NCBI GenBank assembly: GCA_003344405.1
Contig: NOWV01000002.1
Coordinates: forward strand, 744,001 to 808,000
DNA length: 64,000 nt
Origin: Trichoplax sp. H2
Taxonomy: Eukaryota > Placozoa > Uniplacotomia > Trichoplacea
Direction: 5' to 3'
Shown piece by piece: positions 52,936 through 64,000 of the stretch (positions are counted from its first letter, which is position 1; every line of letters begins with the position of its first letter). The notes beneath the pieces were generated by a model. That model was given only the letters and a program-made list of their open reading frames with translations. It was not told the origin of the DNA and made no database searches. The translations under genes and the position numbers were made by a program.

Positions 52936-52941
52936 AATAAA
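52936..52941 (+). terminator. Polyadenylation signal of the DHRS4-like gene
   Basis: A canonical AATAAA lies about 50 nt after the stop codon. No genomic A-tract follows it, so a recent retrocopy insertion with preserved poly(A) is not seen. Confidence 0.55.
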
Positions 52942-53604
52942 CAAGTTTTAAATTACTTAGATATCCTATCCAACTACTGTACTGTAATACGCAGTATCGA
53001 ACAGTCCATTTGACATGAAGTAGTACGCAAGCTTTTATTAGATTATCTAACATGTTCTATCGTCCTCTACGAGATATTTGATCTCTATAAAAATTTAGAA
53101 TGGCTTGTTATGGTGCATCTCAAAGCAATAGAACTAGCGATACAGTTTTTACTTCTTCTAGCTTCGTAAAATAGCAAAATCCCTTTTTTATCACATATCT
53201 ACTCCAACTGATATTAGCGAGCTTAGTTTCAAATTAATTAAAACGTTACTTTCCAAAGATAGTATCACTGATATGTTCTATATCTTTTTTTATAAACATC
53301 AAGCTGTTGATATTAAAAACGATAATACAGTGGTCGATTATAATTATGTAATAGCTTATCAATAGCTATAATTTATTACTTTTAATTTACGATTCGCAAA
53401 TCTATAAAATTCGTAACTAAAATAATCTTTTAATCCAATATAGAAGCGCATTCTTATAAAAGTCTTATAATAGAAAAGTCAATATTGTATCGTGTTCCAA
53501 ATCAGAGTATGTACATGTCGATTTTTTGAGCCTCTATTATTATTAAATAGCAAAAATTGATACGAGAAGTAGTGAATATACTTATTAATTAGCTGTTAAT
53601 CTGT
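52942..53604. other. Convergent spacer between DHRS4-like and ERICH6-like
   Basis: The 3' ends of the two genes face each other across this AT-rich spacer. One short ACTGTACTGTA unit lies at about 52,975-52,986. No gene is visible. Confidence 0.55.
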
Positions 53605-56600
53605 TCAATTCCCAACTGAAATGGGTGATTTCACCGATGCATTATCATCCTCATTTAAGCGTCCATTTGGAGTACTTTTAGGTACTTGTAAGCGATGCTT
53701 TGGCCTGTGCTTTTGCTTATCACTTTCAAGGTAGCGAGGTGGTGCTAACTGTTCTAGTCGTGGCGACTTGGGATAGCGTAGGGTAGTTTGGGTTTTATTT
53801 AGCAATTTCCTAACATCATATTTACATTTAGAAATTATAACATAGATTTATTAAATTATATACAACCTTCAGTTTATGTCATGTAAAACTATGTACTGTA
53901 CCTGATGCGCTTTTTAGCATTATTTAAAAATTCTTCATTCTCTAATTCCATCTTCTGAGCTTTGGATAACTCCGGTGTTTGTTGAGGGTGAATCAACTAT
54001 AAAAAAGGTTATCAATAAAAATAAAGCCCATGTTATATGTATGCCTATGCATACATGTTTCATGATGTATAGGCCACATCATTGGAGTTAATTGGTGTAT
54101 AAGGCATACGATGTGCGATTGTTGGTCTATCGTAGTTAACACTAACTTTCTATCCTTACCTTAAGTTTAACGCCTACGTTAAATTTACAGCTTCTTGCTT
54201 GAGCACTGAAGGACAGATAGACTTTATCCTAAATAATTTACCAAAAGCATATTAATTTACCGCTTTCCCCGGATTCATTAAACAATCGATCGACATATAA
54301 CAAGGTAAACTTAATTATAGTTACCTGCCATTTGCAACGAAGTGCAACTTCTTTGGTGATTGCAAAACAAATTGGTTGAAATGGTGGCGCATGAATATGA
54401 GCATTATTTTTATCCAGGTGTGAATCAAGATCCCAATTCCATTTCTTTTTACGCGTGCCATTAGAATCCGCAACTTCTCCGCCGGTCGGATAAATCAATA
54501 ATCTGTTAAAACAGACAATATAGTAATATAAATTTACATCGAAAATGCTTGATTACATAGTATAGATTAGACGATGGTCAGGGATTGATAAACTACTGAC
54601 CTAATTCTGTTATTACTATGATAGATACAACTATGGCCGGACGGATTAAATAGGGCTAATATTTTTTGACTCTCAGATAAGGGAGCATCCTAGAGTAAAT
54701 ATTCGTATTGGCATAAAATAATGTTATTTAACATGTAATGAAACCATTGAGTTTACAATTTAGTCTATGATACCTTACCTCGAGTACGACATAACTCAAT
54801 CCATTACCATGGGCACTAATACCTATAGCTACATTACCTGATGGATAACTGATTAAATACGCAGTTAAGGTAAAAAATAGTCAATATACATTTAATCCTT
54901 AGTAAAGATGTCAAGCTGCCATTTTACATGAATTATAAAGATACAATACGGATCCCGTGCCATCAGGAAGTAGAATTAAGAACAAACTACCATTCTCATA
55001 AAATTTTTGAATAGGTAATTGATTTCCTTTTGCCTATTTCAATTTATGTATGACATTGAACATTTCAATACCCACATAAATGTTTCCTTTCAGATTTAAT
55101 ATCTACACTTTAACTATGGTTACCAATAGATAATATTGACTGAATTACTAATTATTTATAATTATGGTTAATTGCTACCTTTTGTTGAAGAAAAGCTAAA
55201 TTAGACGGCAATTCTGTCATAAATGACAATTTTTCGTCGTCCTCGTCAGGATCTATTTCGTCTTCAGGTAAAGGAGAAGGTATAACTGTCCATCCTTCTT
55301 CTAAGCAACGATTTGAAGATAGGGTATAATTGATTGTTTTAATTTGTCGAGCAACTGTAATAATATAGAAATAAATACAGATAAATATTAGTTCCAATAG
55401 CACAGTAATTTATGCTTTACTGTGATAAAATAAGGATGTTATGTATTGTAATAAGTAATTAACTTACATGCATAGTAATTCAGGTTACTAATTGTATTAG
55501 CTAACTGGCGTTCTCTTTCACGTTCTCTCATTCTATTTTTGAGTAAATATTAGAGTGTAAATAATTATGTACAGATATATGAATGCAACTGTGCGTAACT
55601 ATGCAATCTTTAATAGACATACTTTTCTTGTGCTCTTTCTTTCGCTTCTCGACGAGCCTGCCGATTCTTAAATGGTGCATGAGGGGAAACATTAATCAGC
55701 GCATCACCTTCTACGTCACTTATATCGCTATCAGCTTGATCAGCATCAGCATCTGGAATTTCATTTCGTTTACTACGAGCACCTTTACTTTCACTAAGTT
55801 CGTGTAAGTATAGAACGAATTGGTGGTAATCTGGGCAGCAAAATAGCTGTAAAAATAAGATAAAAATGAGAATATGACATTGTTATAGTCACAGCTTATA
55901 AATCTTATGATTTTTTCATATTAAACTTACCTTTTCTGCTGGCGTTGTTTCAATTTCTTCTATAGTTGGAAATTCTTTAATAATAGCTAATCCACAATAA
56001 TCACAAATTCCATCACCTTGTGCATCACCAATAGAACTATGAAAGCTAGCTACTGATTGAGACGTCATCGGAGTTTGGGCGTCGACTCTTAGAGTTACCG
56101 CTTCCGATTCTCGATTATACTTTAATATAGATGGTGGTCCTACTGCAGCAATTGCATCTTGCTCGTTATCTATATAATTGTCGTTGTCGTCTTCATCGGA
56201 CGAATCTGAGCTAAATTCCATAGTCAGGACACCGAAAGCATCAGAAATTTCAGATGTAGAATCTATTTTTTGGGATGAAATTGTACTTGATGGGGTATTG
56301 TGCCTACTAAATGCTTCCTCCGGTATTGTGCCACTTTCTGCATAATTTTCATCAACTACTTTAACATTGGCTAGTGCTTCTTCAGCTAGTGACCGATGCT
56401 GCATTGCTTGGCGAGATTCTGTGATTCCATCGAGCACATTAAAATTATGCATTGTATACGATTTAATAAATTATAGAAATCAAATTACATCGTTATAATA
56501 CAGTATTACTTTCAGTTTACCTGGAGATTGGTTGCTTCCAGAATCTTCGTTATCAGAAAGGGCATTGCCTCCTTTGACTAAATTATGCAATTTCCAATCT

Positions 56601-57743
56601 TCCATCCAGCTCCAGTCAGTTTGAATTTCAATCGTTCTTTTAGTCCTATCCTCATTATATGTTGCATTGACTATTCCGTGTTCTCTTTTAATTTTGAACG
56701 TTTGAGGTTTAAAACTAACTACAGGCTTGCGAATATCTCCGTGTCGAAAGCGTCGATGCTGTTGTGAAGATAAAGTTTTACGTTTAGTGCCATCTGCACT
56801 AACAGCATTCCTTGTAGTAACGTTAATCTCTGTTTTAGAAGCATTATCGTCATCAAATGGTGTAAATTCTTCGCTATGTCTAATTGATAGATTAAAAGAA
56901 AAGTATTATATTTTTCAGCAATGATTTTAATTTAAAAATAGAGCATACATTTATCATAATGTCAATACCGTCTTTGAAGTATATGTTTTCCTTCTGGGTT
57001 ATTAAGCATTACGACTTTCTTTTCTTTCAATTCTTCATCTTTAGTCGTATTTTTTACGTTGGTATTACTTTCGACTAGGCTGTAATTGCTTTCTTCTTGT
57101 TCTATTTGTAAGCATACACAAAATTAGCGTATCATACAAGTTTAATAGTCGAGATCGCACGTCACTATGGAATTAGTATCAAATATCTACCTGGCTTTTT
57201 GCTTTCTTTAATCGGCTTAATATTAGGTAAAACAGGCTTTGGCATTTGTTGTTTTGGTGTAGCTGAACGCTCCTTTGCAATTATATCTAAAATTTCCGAG
57301 TCTAGCCCTTTTACCAACTCAATAGTTGGACTTGAAGGCTGAGCCGTTTTAACAACATCGAGTATAGGCAAGACTGTCAGACTTTTAGATTCTGATATCG
57401 ATTGTGCTCTCTTTCTTGGATTTGAAACCCAATCATTTATATTAGAGTAGCTTTTTGACCGCATACGACTTGTTGTTGATTGTTGTGGTAACGTGTCTTT
57501 ATTTATTAGTTCTTCTGGAATATCTGCGATACTCTCTGATCTTGTTTGTCGACTTGATGTTGTGGAGGAGTCATTCGATTTTAATTCAGATCGCTTCAAC
57601 GGTTGATTAGAATTATCAGAGCTAAGAGAAAATGTGACACTGTGCGATCTACTTCTCCTAGGACCTCGACGAAGGGCAGAGTTACTAACGTTCTTTCCGT
57701 CATCAAATGGTTGATTTGTAGCGGATCTTGTTTCACGAGACAT
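53605..57743 (-). CDS. ERICH6: ERICH6-like protein with FAM194 domain
   Basis: Fourteen exons splice to about 930 aa (human ERICH6 about 660): 57191-57743, 56969-57101, 56521-56879, 55931-56418, 55623-55846, 55468-55532, 55179-55354, 54945-55033, 54779-54848, 54601-54689, 54325-54502, 54160-54228, 53902-53996, 53605-53809. All junctions are GT-AG and in frame. Residues 1-510 are Ser/Arg- and then acid-rich, probably disordered. A Cys cluster CDYC (487-490) plus FCC (513-515) could bind metal. Residues about 667-835 carry the FAM194 hallmarks GSVFYPSGNVAI, IYPTGG, KWNWDLD and CKFNVGVKL. The molecular function of the family is unknown; human members are mainly known as glutamate-rich testis proteins. 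ERICH6B is an alternative ortholog name. The start is the first in-frame ATG of exon 1. The minus-strand gene converges with DHRS4-like. Confidence 0.82.
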
Positions 57744-59204
57744 TATGTAAATTGTATCGATTGACTATATGCATAATGAGTAATAGTAATAATTTTATGA
57801 GGATAGATCATTGAAACATGCTTTATGTCGATGTGTTCATACGCAGATAAATTGTATAATAAATAACTACATTTAATAAATAGTTAAGGTTGGATTCCAT
57901 TTAAGTCAATTACATACGCGTATATTGAACGTAAACCTGTAGTTGGTAACTCAGCTTAACTTTAAACAATCATATTATAGAGGCAAGAGAAAATAAATTC
58001 ATATGCAATTAATGAAGTACTTTTCTTCCATATTAAGCTAAATTATCTCCCTAGACAAAGTCTGCTATCTACATATATGGATTGTAAACCGATTTATTTA
58101 TAATCTTTGAGAATTGTAAATATTATAAAAACTGAAATACTATCTTCCTAAACGAAAATTTTATTTAAGCTAAAATTTTAATCGTATCTGTTGATAGATT
58201 AAATATCAAACTTTCATTTGTCAACCCAGTTATTTTTATCATCGCTATTGCAATTATCTCATTAAAGGAAAGGGTAATCAGTGTCTCTATCTGTGTTTAA
58301 TCTGATATAAAATTTAAAATACCGTTTGCGTTTTATATTAATTCAATAACCGGATATCGCAATGCTTACCTGGTATGTGACGTATCAGATTGATCGCCTC
58401 AGTTACCACATATTCTTATTTCGAAACTGACTGATTGAATGATGAATATTGGTGCAAGCTATAACAAAAATATATAGACCGAGGTAAGTTAAATGTTTAT
58501 ATTGATCCATTATACGGCGAATTAAAATTTGATTGAATACAGTAAATTTTCGACTTAATTGCTTAAATTATCATAGTCTATATGATATATTGTCAATAAG
58601 CAAATTTAATATGCTTCATAAGTAGCCATAACTCTATTCATAAAATGACGAAGAAATGTGATGTTTAACTAGACCTGCAGAATTGATTCTATTCGCGGAT
58701 GTAAATTGAAACCTCATAAAAACCCTGATTATGCTTATAATATGATATACACACTTACGCCTCGATGACCGTTAGTATCCATATACAGATGCACGTTTAT
58801 ATAGAATAACTGACTATAGACATAGATAGTTTACTACTATACCACTAAAATATCTAAATTTTTCGGGTGCTACTTACTTGTAAAAACAAGGGCAGTTTAA
58901 GTCTTCATAGGCTAATTTACTTGAGTATACGTGTATTTCAATTTGTATGACAATATGTTATTAACAAGATAGGTCGATACTACCACTAAAAATTTGGCAT
59001 ACTGTTAGAGTAGTTATCGGATATAAGTTTACGCTAACCTAACCTAACCTAAATTTGACTCGAATCCTATATTAAGACTTGTACAGAATGGCAACAGAGA
59101 TCTCATTACCGAAGGCTTTCAACTTTACGTTGCCACGACAACCATCTGACACCGTTAAAAGTGTCACCGCAAGTGCGCAGTACGATAATACGGTGAACAC
59201 AAGA
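57744..59204. other. Spacer upstream of the ERICH6-like gene
   Basis: It contains the presumed ERICH6-like promoter. No X-box of good quality was seen. About four CTAAC units lie at 59,034-59,052. A 52-codon frame starts at 59,088. Confidence 0.5.
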
Positions 59205-59246
59205 CTACACAGTGCACAGTGCACAGCACAGTACAATACACTGTAG
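59088..59246 (+). CDS. Possible 52-aa gene fragment, unrecognised
   Basis: ATG to TAG, beginning MATEISLPKAFNFTLPRQPS. The first 35 residues have a balanced, protein-like composition, but the last 15 read through the palindromic repeat and end in it. It could be the remnant of a first exon or element cut by the repeat, or chance. No splice donor or similarity was established. Confidence 0.13.
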   Translation: MATEISLPKAFNFTLPRQPSDTVKSVTASAQYDNTVNTRLHSAQCTAQYNTL

Positions 59247-60079
59247 ACATTCGCCGTGTACTATGTTCAGAGTTCAGTACGGTCCACACGGTCCGACTCC
59301 AGTCCGCTTTCGCGCCGAACTGTGATGAACTTCGTACTAGAGTTAGAATAGAAAAGTTTTGTACTGTACTGTCATTTAGCATTTAAGCATTTGCCATTTG
59401 GGTAAGAAAATTTTTAGGGTTTGCAAATCTCTAGTGAGTGTACACTATACACTCACGCACAGTTCCCTTATTGTACAGTATGGTCAACTTGGCCATCTGG
59501 ATCTGGCAATACAGTACGTAGTGCATACTGTCACATACTTGTACAGTACTGTACGAAATGCAGTAGAACTACGTACAATACTGTATGGTACTGTAAAATA
59601 CTCCGTCACTGCAGCGTACTGTACACTGTACACTGTACAGTACAGCTGCTATTTTTGTTTCAATTTATTATTTGCAAAGACTATGCACGCCTACCATTTA
59701 CTAATTTCGATCCTGGTATCGAAATTGTAAAAATACTGTACCGTAAATAAATTTAAATAAGTTTTGTAACGATAAAACTTGTTTATTGCTTATTAAAAAA
59801 CAAATAAATAAATAAATATCAATGGCGGGCCAGGTAAAACACCACTACAGTACTGTACTGTACTGTACAGTACTATACCGTACAGTGTACAATGTACAGT
59901 ACTGTACATTACCGTAATCATGAATAACGAATATTAATAAATGATCTTTCCGAAAGAACTGAGTATGCGCAGCATGCACTAATAAGTAATAACTACTGTA
60001 CTGTACAGTGTACAGTACAGTATTTCGCCTCTTCAAGATACTGTATCTACAGTACTTGAGTTCTGTACAGTACAGTACC
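59205..60079. repeat. Largest ACTGT/ACAGT palindrome cluster
   Basis: Units are concentrated at 59,205-59,246, 59,473-59,645, 59,846-59,909 and 59,995-60,079, in both orientations, with GTGCAC-type variants at the left end. Between them lies ordinary AT-rich DNA. Reading frames here (110 codons or fewer) consist of repeat translations and are not genes. Confidence 0.85.
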
Positions 60080-60732
60080 ACTAACCCTTAGTCACTACAG
60101 TACTGGGATTCTGCTTGGATTCCAGCAATAACTGCCAATTGACGATTATTGACACAATTACAACCACGTACAAGCAAAATGAACCCTAGCCAATCATTTG
60201 CCAGCTTGCCGGTGTCTTCACGTGCCTTTTGATGATGCTGAACAAAGTGTTCTATCGGTCATAGATCAAAACATCGGTACGGTACTGATGTATTCATTAT
60301 TACCCGAAATGAGGCGCAGGGGTATAAATATATATTTGTTGACGTACCCCGCTGGATTTCAGTTTCTCATCTGCTTTCCAAGTGACGGTTCTCCAATCTT
60401 CGCAAGTGCAATACGTCGAAAACAATTCTCCAGCATTTCAGCCTGCTTAGTCATTACAAAGACAAGTCATTATTACAGTACGCAAAACTAGCCTTCGCTA
60501 ACCTACTGCAGTCCAGTGTCATCGTGCCGAAAAACAGCTCTGAACTACTTTCTAGTAGTAACATACTCAATACAAGACTACAAGTGCGTACATACTTTAC
60601 CTGCACATTTATTCCAAATTCGCCATTTCATCCTTCTGATATTGACCGGCTTCCAATTGAAAATTATTGTGTAAGAAAATATACAATACAATATTTCCTT
60701 TCTGGTACTGAGTGTTACTTGGAGTAGATAGA

Positions 60733-60750
60733 ATGTACAGTACTGTACAT
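60733..60750. repeat. Perfect 18-bp ACAGT/ACTGT palindrome
   Basis: ATGTACAGTACTGTACAT is its own reverse complement and belongs to the dispersed family of this region. Confidence 0.85.
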
Positions 60751-61051
60751 AGATGAACAGATGGATAGTACGTGTATGTCATGGGTCATATTTAATTACT
60801 ATCTTGCATTGGATCGGTTTTCAGAAGTCGCATTGCTCACCTCATTGAAGCTCTTAGATGGTATTTTGATTCCTGTTCTACTTTTTGCCGGGACTAGGAT
60901 ATTTATAGTGCCTTGTTGACCACACTTGATTGATCATAGACCTCTTGTATGTACAGATTGAGCTTAGTCTATTGACTTTGCGTACCATAATGCAGCGCAG
61001 CACGAAAGGGGTGAAACATATTTGACCCACGCAGTAGTTAACAGATTCTAT

Positions 61052-61084
61052 ATACTGTACTTACGGTACTGTACTGTACTGTAC
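61052..61084. repeat. ACTGT repeat upstream of the carrier gene
   Basis: A run of TACTG units (ATACTGTACTTACGG followed by TACTGTACTGTACTGTACC) lies about 230 bp upstream of the carrier ATG. In this copy the units are all in one orientation. Confidence 0.75.
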
Positions 61085-61310
61085 CATCTTACTAAAACGA
61101 TTACGTACGAGTATTGCATAAACTCGATTACTCGATTGAATAATATTAGCAGTAAATACGGTCATGTTAACCGATGGGATGTATTGATAATCTAGATTAA
61201 TCTTGATCTTGTAACATTTTATCTTGGACTATTATAGAGATATCATCGTTTTAGTCTTTAAACCAGCCTAGTAGAACAATTACTTACGACCGGAAGAAAT
61301 CGGATTGAAA

Positions 61311-63978
61311 ATGCAATGGCAGCCATTTATACTGGGTGGTGTTGCCTCGCTTGCTGCTGAGTCATGTAGGTTGATAGCGGCAGATTAAAATTTCAGCATT
61401 CTGTGTTAAATGATTTATATCTTCATATACCCTATGCATGGACTACCCTGAGACCTCTACTAATCAATTTATTACGATGCTTTGGCTCAGTATAGCGTAG
61501 ACTTACTGCTATTTCGCTATGCATTAAATAAATGTAAACTATTCCGTATCCTTGTCATCAATGGTTAAAGGTTAGTATTTACTGTATGATTTAGGCACCT
61601 TCCCGATTGATACGGCAAAGATTCGATTACAAATTCAAGGTCAAATTGGCGATGCTAGTTTAGCACGTCTACGTTACCGTGGCATGGGACATGCTTTAAG
61701 ATTAATTGCCGCAGATGAAGGTTTTAAGGCGTTGTATTCTGGGTATGTACAGTACTGTACAGTAGAGTGATTTATGAAATGCAAGTTATACGAATCTTAC
61801 TCTACTTGTGCCATGTTGCTATAGTACTGCACTAAATGGTAAATATAACAATTATATTATATTAGAGGTGATGCATCGTACTACAGTATATACATTGATA
61901 ATATTAAATTATGTCTGTACTTCAATACAACGATATTATCATCAAATTTATTTACTCTATGTATTAATTTATACCATAGTCTTGCACCTGCCTTGCTGAG
62001 GCAAGCATCTTATGGCACTATTAAATTTGGGACTTATCATACTGTCAAAAGAATTGTCGCAAAAAATCCTGAAGGTAAAAGTTAATGAAATGATTCTATA
62101 GTAATTTACTTATTTTAGATGATTTAACACCTATTACAGTAGTGTTTATTTAGTTGAGATGCATATTTGGAGACAAAAATTTAACGTGGCATTTTCACAT
62201 GTAATTTTATTATCCTTGTTGATTAATATATTAATTATTATTATAGATGAGACTATACTCACAAATGTATTTGCTGGAATGATTGCCGGAGCACTATCTT
62301 CAAGCATCGCTAATCCTACTGATGTTCTGAAGGTTGGTAACTATGATAATATGATTGCGCACAATTACACAATCTACCGTAATCCGTAATATTTCATAAT
62401 AGAGTTTTATTCATTACCAAGAAACATTCATTTTTCTATAGCCAATACATATAGTAGTATTATTAAGTGTAAATTAGTTATGTACATTATGTGATCATTA
62501 CTTCAAGATTACAAATACGTATATTGATACCTACAAGTCGATCGTTTAGTATTAGCTAGCTGATGCATTAAAATGCGTTTAGTTAAGGCTTATTCGTTTT
62601 CCTTGAGTTATGATATAGTGATTCACATCATTTCCGTTTGTTAGTGCTTTAATATTCGCAAAATGCTATTGTGTCATTTTGCAGATACAAGTAGAGCGAA
62701 TTGCTTCTTAGTATTTCTCATATCTCTTCAGTCATACCGTATCGTAATTATGGTGTAGTTTGTACTATACTTCATAATAAGGTCCTACAGGCATACACTA
62801 CCAGCTATACTGCACTTGGTTTAGTTGGTTATATCAGAGCCATACTATAGTACTGTAGTCTGTACTGTAGGACGAGTATTAACTGTGCGTATTATCTTTT
62901 TTCACCGTAGAGAAGGAGAATTTTTCTGCATTGTGTAGCCGATCTAGTGTATTAACGCATAATCTACGCATACGTGTAAATCCGTTTTCTAGTAAATGCG
63001 GTAGATTAACCAAATATTTATTATTCGTTAAGTTTTAATTGACTTGATGAAATACGGCATATTTTTATTTGTCATATACTAGTTCGTTTATTCGTAAGCT
63101 CAAAATTAAATTAAGTTACTTTATGCTATTGCTTCACGGATGATTATGGTATTTTACCTTCCAGACTTTAAGACGTAAATGTTATCGCGTAGGCGATATA
63201 TGAAAAGGAATCTTATGTCGTTTTCTGCAGTATGTACGGGCAAAACTGTAGCATTCGTCTGAATGATGGTATAGCGCTCTTCAGACGCTTTTAAATATAT
63301 GTGTATATCTATGTATAGCTTGTCTATATTCAGTCCTCTACTATTTCGTTTGATTTCATTTCAGTATGAACCTGCATAGCATACCTTATTTACCGTTTAG
63401 TATATATATGTTACTGTACATTTAATTGCTTTAGAATAGAAATAAAATTTAATTAAATTATGTTACCATGTGCTTCTTTAGTTTTCCAAGTCTATTCACG
63501 GTATGAAAAAATTTATGATCATAGATAATTGAAAAATCACGATATGCTAAGCCTATGTAATATTTGTAGATGTAGTTCATGATAAGATGTTATTGTATTA
63601 CAAGTTTTGTGTTTCGACTAAATTAAAAATTATGTATTAATTTTAATTTTTATTATGGGTTTATAGGTTAGGATGCAAGCTGGATCACGGATGAACCTGA
63701 CTGGAAAGAATGTGCTTCGGTCTTTTGCTGATATTTATAAAGAAGAAGGTATTAGGGGTCTTTATCGGGTAAGCTATTTCTTACGTAATGTTTACGATGA
63801 GGCTGGTCGGATGTCTAAGTAAATTTTGTACAAATATTATTTTTATTTCTTAGGGTGTGGGACCAACGTCACAAAGAGCAGCTGTGATAGTTGCCGTTCA
63901 AATGCCAACTTATGAACTGAGTAAGCGTGAGCTCATTAAAAGTCAACTTATGAATGATGGCCTATCAACTCATTTATG
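61311..63978 (+). CDS. SLC25A30: SLC25A14/SLC25A30-type mitochondrial carrier, partial
   Basis: An inner-membrane carrier of the UCP5/KMCP1 branch; relatives exchange dicarboxylates, sulphur oxyanions and phosphate. Six exons are inside the window: 61311-61365, 61595-61742, 61980-62074, 62247-62332, 63667-63768, 63854-63978. They give about 203 residues, with the rest cut off by the window edge. The start [18 protein letters not shown] matches the short N-terminus of this branch. Signature motifs are P22-ID-TAK27 and P123-TD-VLK128, each after one transmembrane helix, with [32 protein letters not shown] and [17 protein letters not shown] typical of SLC25A14/A30. About 85-90 C-terminal residues with the third repeat's motif should lie to the right. 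SLC25A14 and SLC25A30 are vertebrate duplicates, so either name fits. The last boundary (TG|GTGCGT) is the least certain. Confidence 0.9.
61746..61761. repeat. Perfect palindrome at the 5' end of a carrier intron
   Basis: TGTACAGTACTGTACA begins 4 bases inside the GT of the intron after carrier exon 2 and overlaps the donor consensus GTATGT. It shows that the repeat family also occupies transcribed DNA. Confidence 0.8.
62333..63666 (+). other. Long intron of the carrier gene
   Basis: At 1,334 bp this is by far the longest intron found in the window. It contains no recognisable exon and one ACTGT-type unit (62,847-62,870, TAGTACTGTAGTCTGTACTG). A regulatory or alternative exon cannot be excluded. 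Confidence 0.7.
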
Positions 63979-64000
63979 GTGCGTTGTACTCGATGAAAGA

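Larger units (their letters stand above)
60080..61310. other. Spacer upstream of the mitochondrial carrier gene
   Basis: Positions 60,110-60,560 have a higher GC content than average and a 97-codon plus-strand frame, but no family resemblance and stops in the minus-strand frames. Palindromes sit at 60,733 and 61,052. No TATA-like or X-box site was singled out. Confidence 0.5.

Noticed and set aside
59034-59052. Telomere-like CTAAC/TTAGG pentamers
   Set aside because: Only about four units inside an internal spacer. Too short for a telomere or a convincing interstitial telomeric site.
60198-60491. 97-codon plus-strand frame in a GC-richer patch
   Set aside because: It uses a non-ATG start and has no recognisable domain. 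The opposite strand has protein-like pieces broken by stops, so at most it is a decayed fragment.

Overview
The window is AT-rich animal nuclear DNA. The genes are split into many short exons by GT-AG introns, mostly about 60 to 350 bp long. Spliced by hand, five loci give proteins that match metazoan families along much of their length: CCDC39, centrobin, a DHRS4-type dehydrogenase, an ERICH6/FAM194 protein and an SLC25A14/SLC25A30-type mitochondrial carrier. Base composition, intron density, slow-evolving protein sequences and the set of cilium and centriole genes fit a placozoan (Trichoplax/Hoilungia type) best. That assignment is inference from content, not from a database match.

Layout. 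Positions 1-32,900 form a gene desert: no reading frame there is longer than expected by chance. It starts with a 20-N assembly gap flanked by two near-identical contig ends, which look like unmerged alleles (one with a 76-bp insertion). It also holds a strongly strand-asymmetric segment (27.94-28.81 kb) with a short protein-like frame, and a Helitron-like 3' end at 31.06 kb. CCDC39 lies on the minus strand at 32.92-40.01 kb (28 coding exons, about 957 aa). A 3.2-kb head-to-head spacer separates it from centrobin on the plus strand at 43.23-49.78 kb (27 coding exons, about 1183 aa, one GC-AG intron). A second Helitron-like end (51.09 kb) and a fold-back palindrome cluster precede an intronless DHRS4-like gene (52.12-52.89 kb). 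ERICH6-like is on the minus strand at 53.60-57.74 kb (14 coding exons, about 930 aa). A 3.6-kb spacer rich in GTACTGTAC/GTACAGTAC palindromes leads to the carrier gene, which starts at 61.31 kb and runs off the right edge.

How the genes relate. CCDC39 is an axonemal ruler protein and centrobin is a daughter-centriole protein. ERICH6-like has no established function here. So two, perhaps three, of five neighbours belong to the centriole/cilium programme, and a near-consensus RFX X-box lies upstream of CCDC39. DHRS4-like (predicted peroxisomal, SRL C-terminus) and the mitochondrial carrier are metabolic.

The most unusual non-genic signal is a dispersed family of perfect palindromes built from ACTGT/ACAGT units. 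It fills the intergenic spacers from 40.8 kb to the right edge, enters two introns next to their 5' splice sites, and is nearly absent from the first 40 kb. I did not find a new multi-gene system. All exon boundaries were read by eye from splice signals, frame and remembered family similarity.
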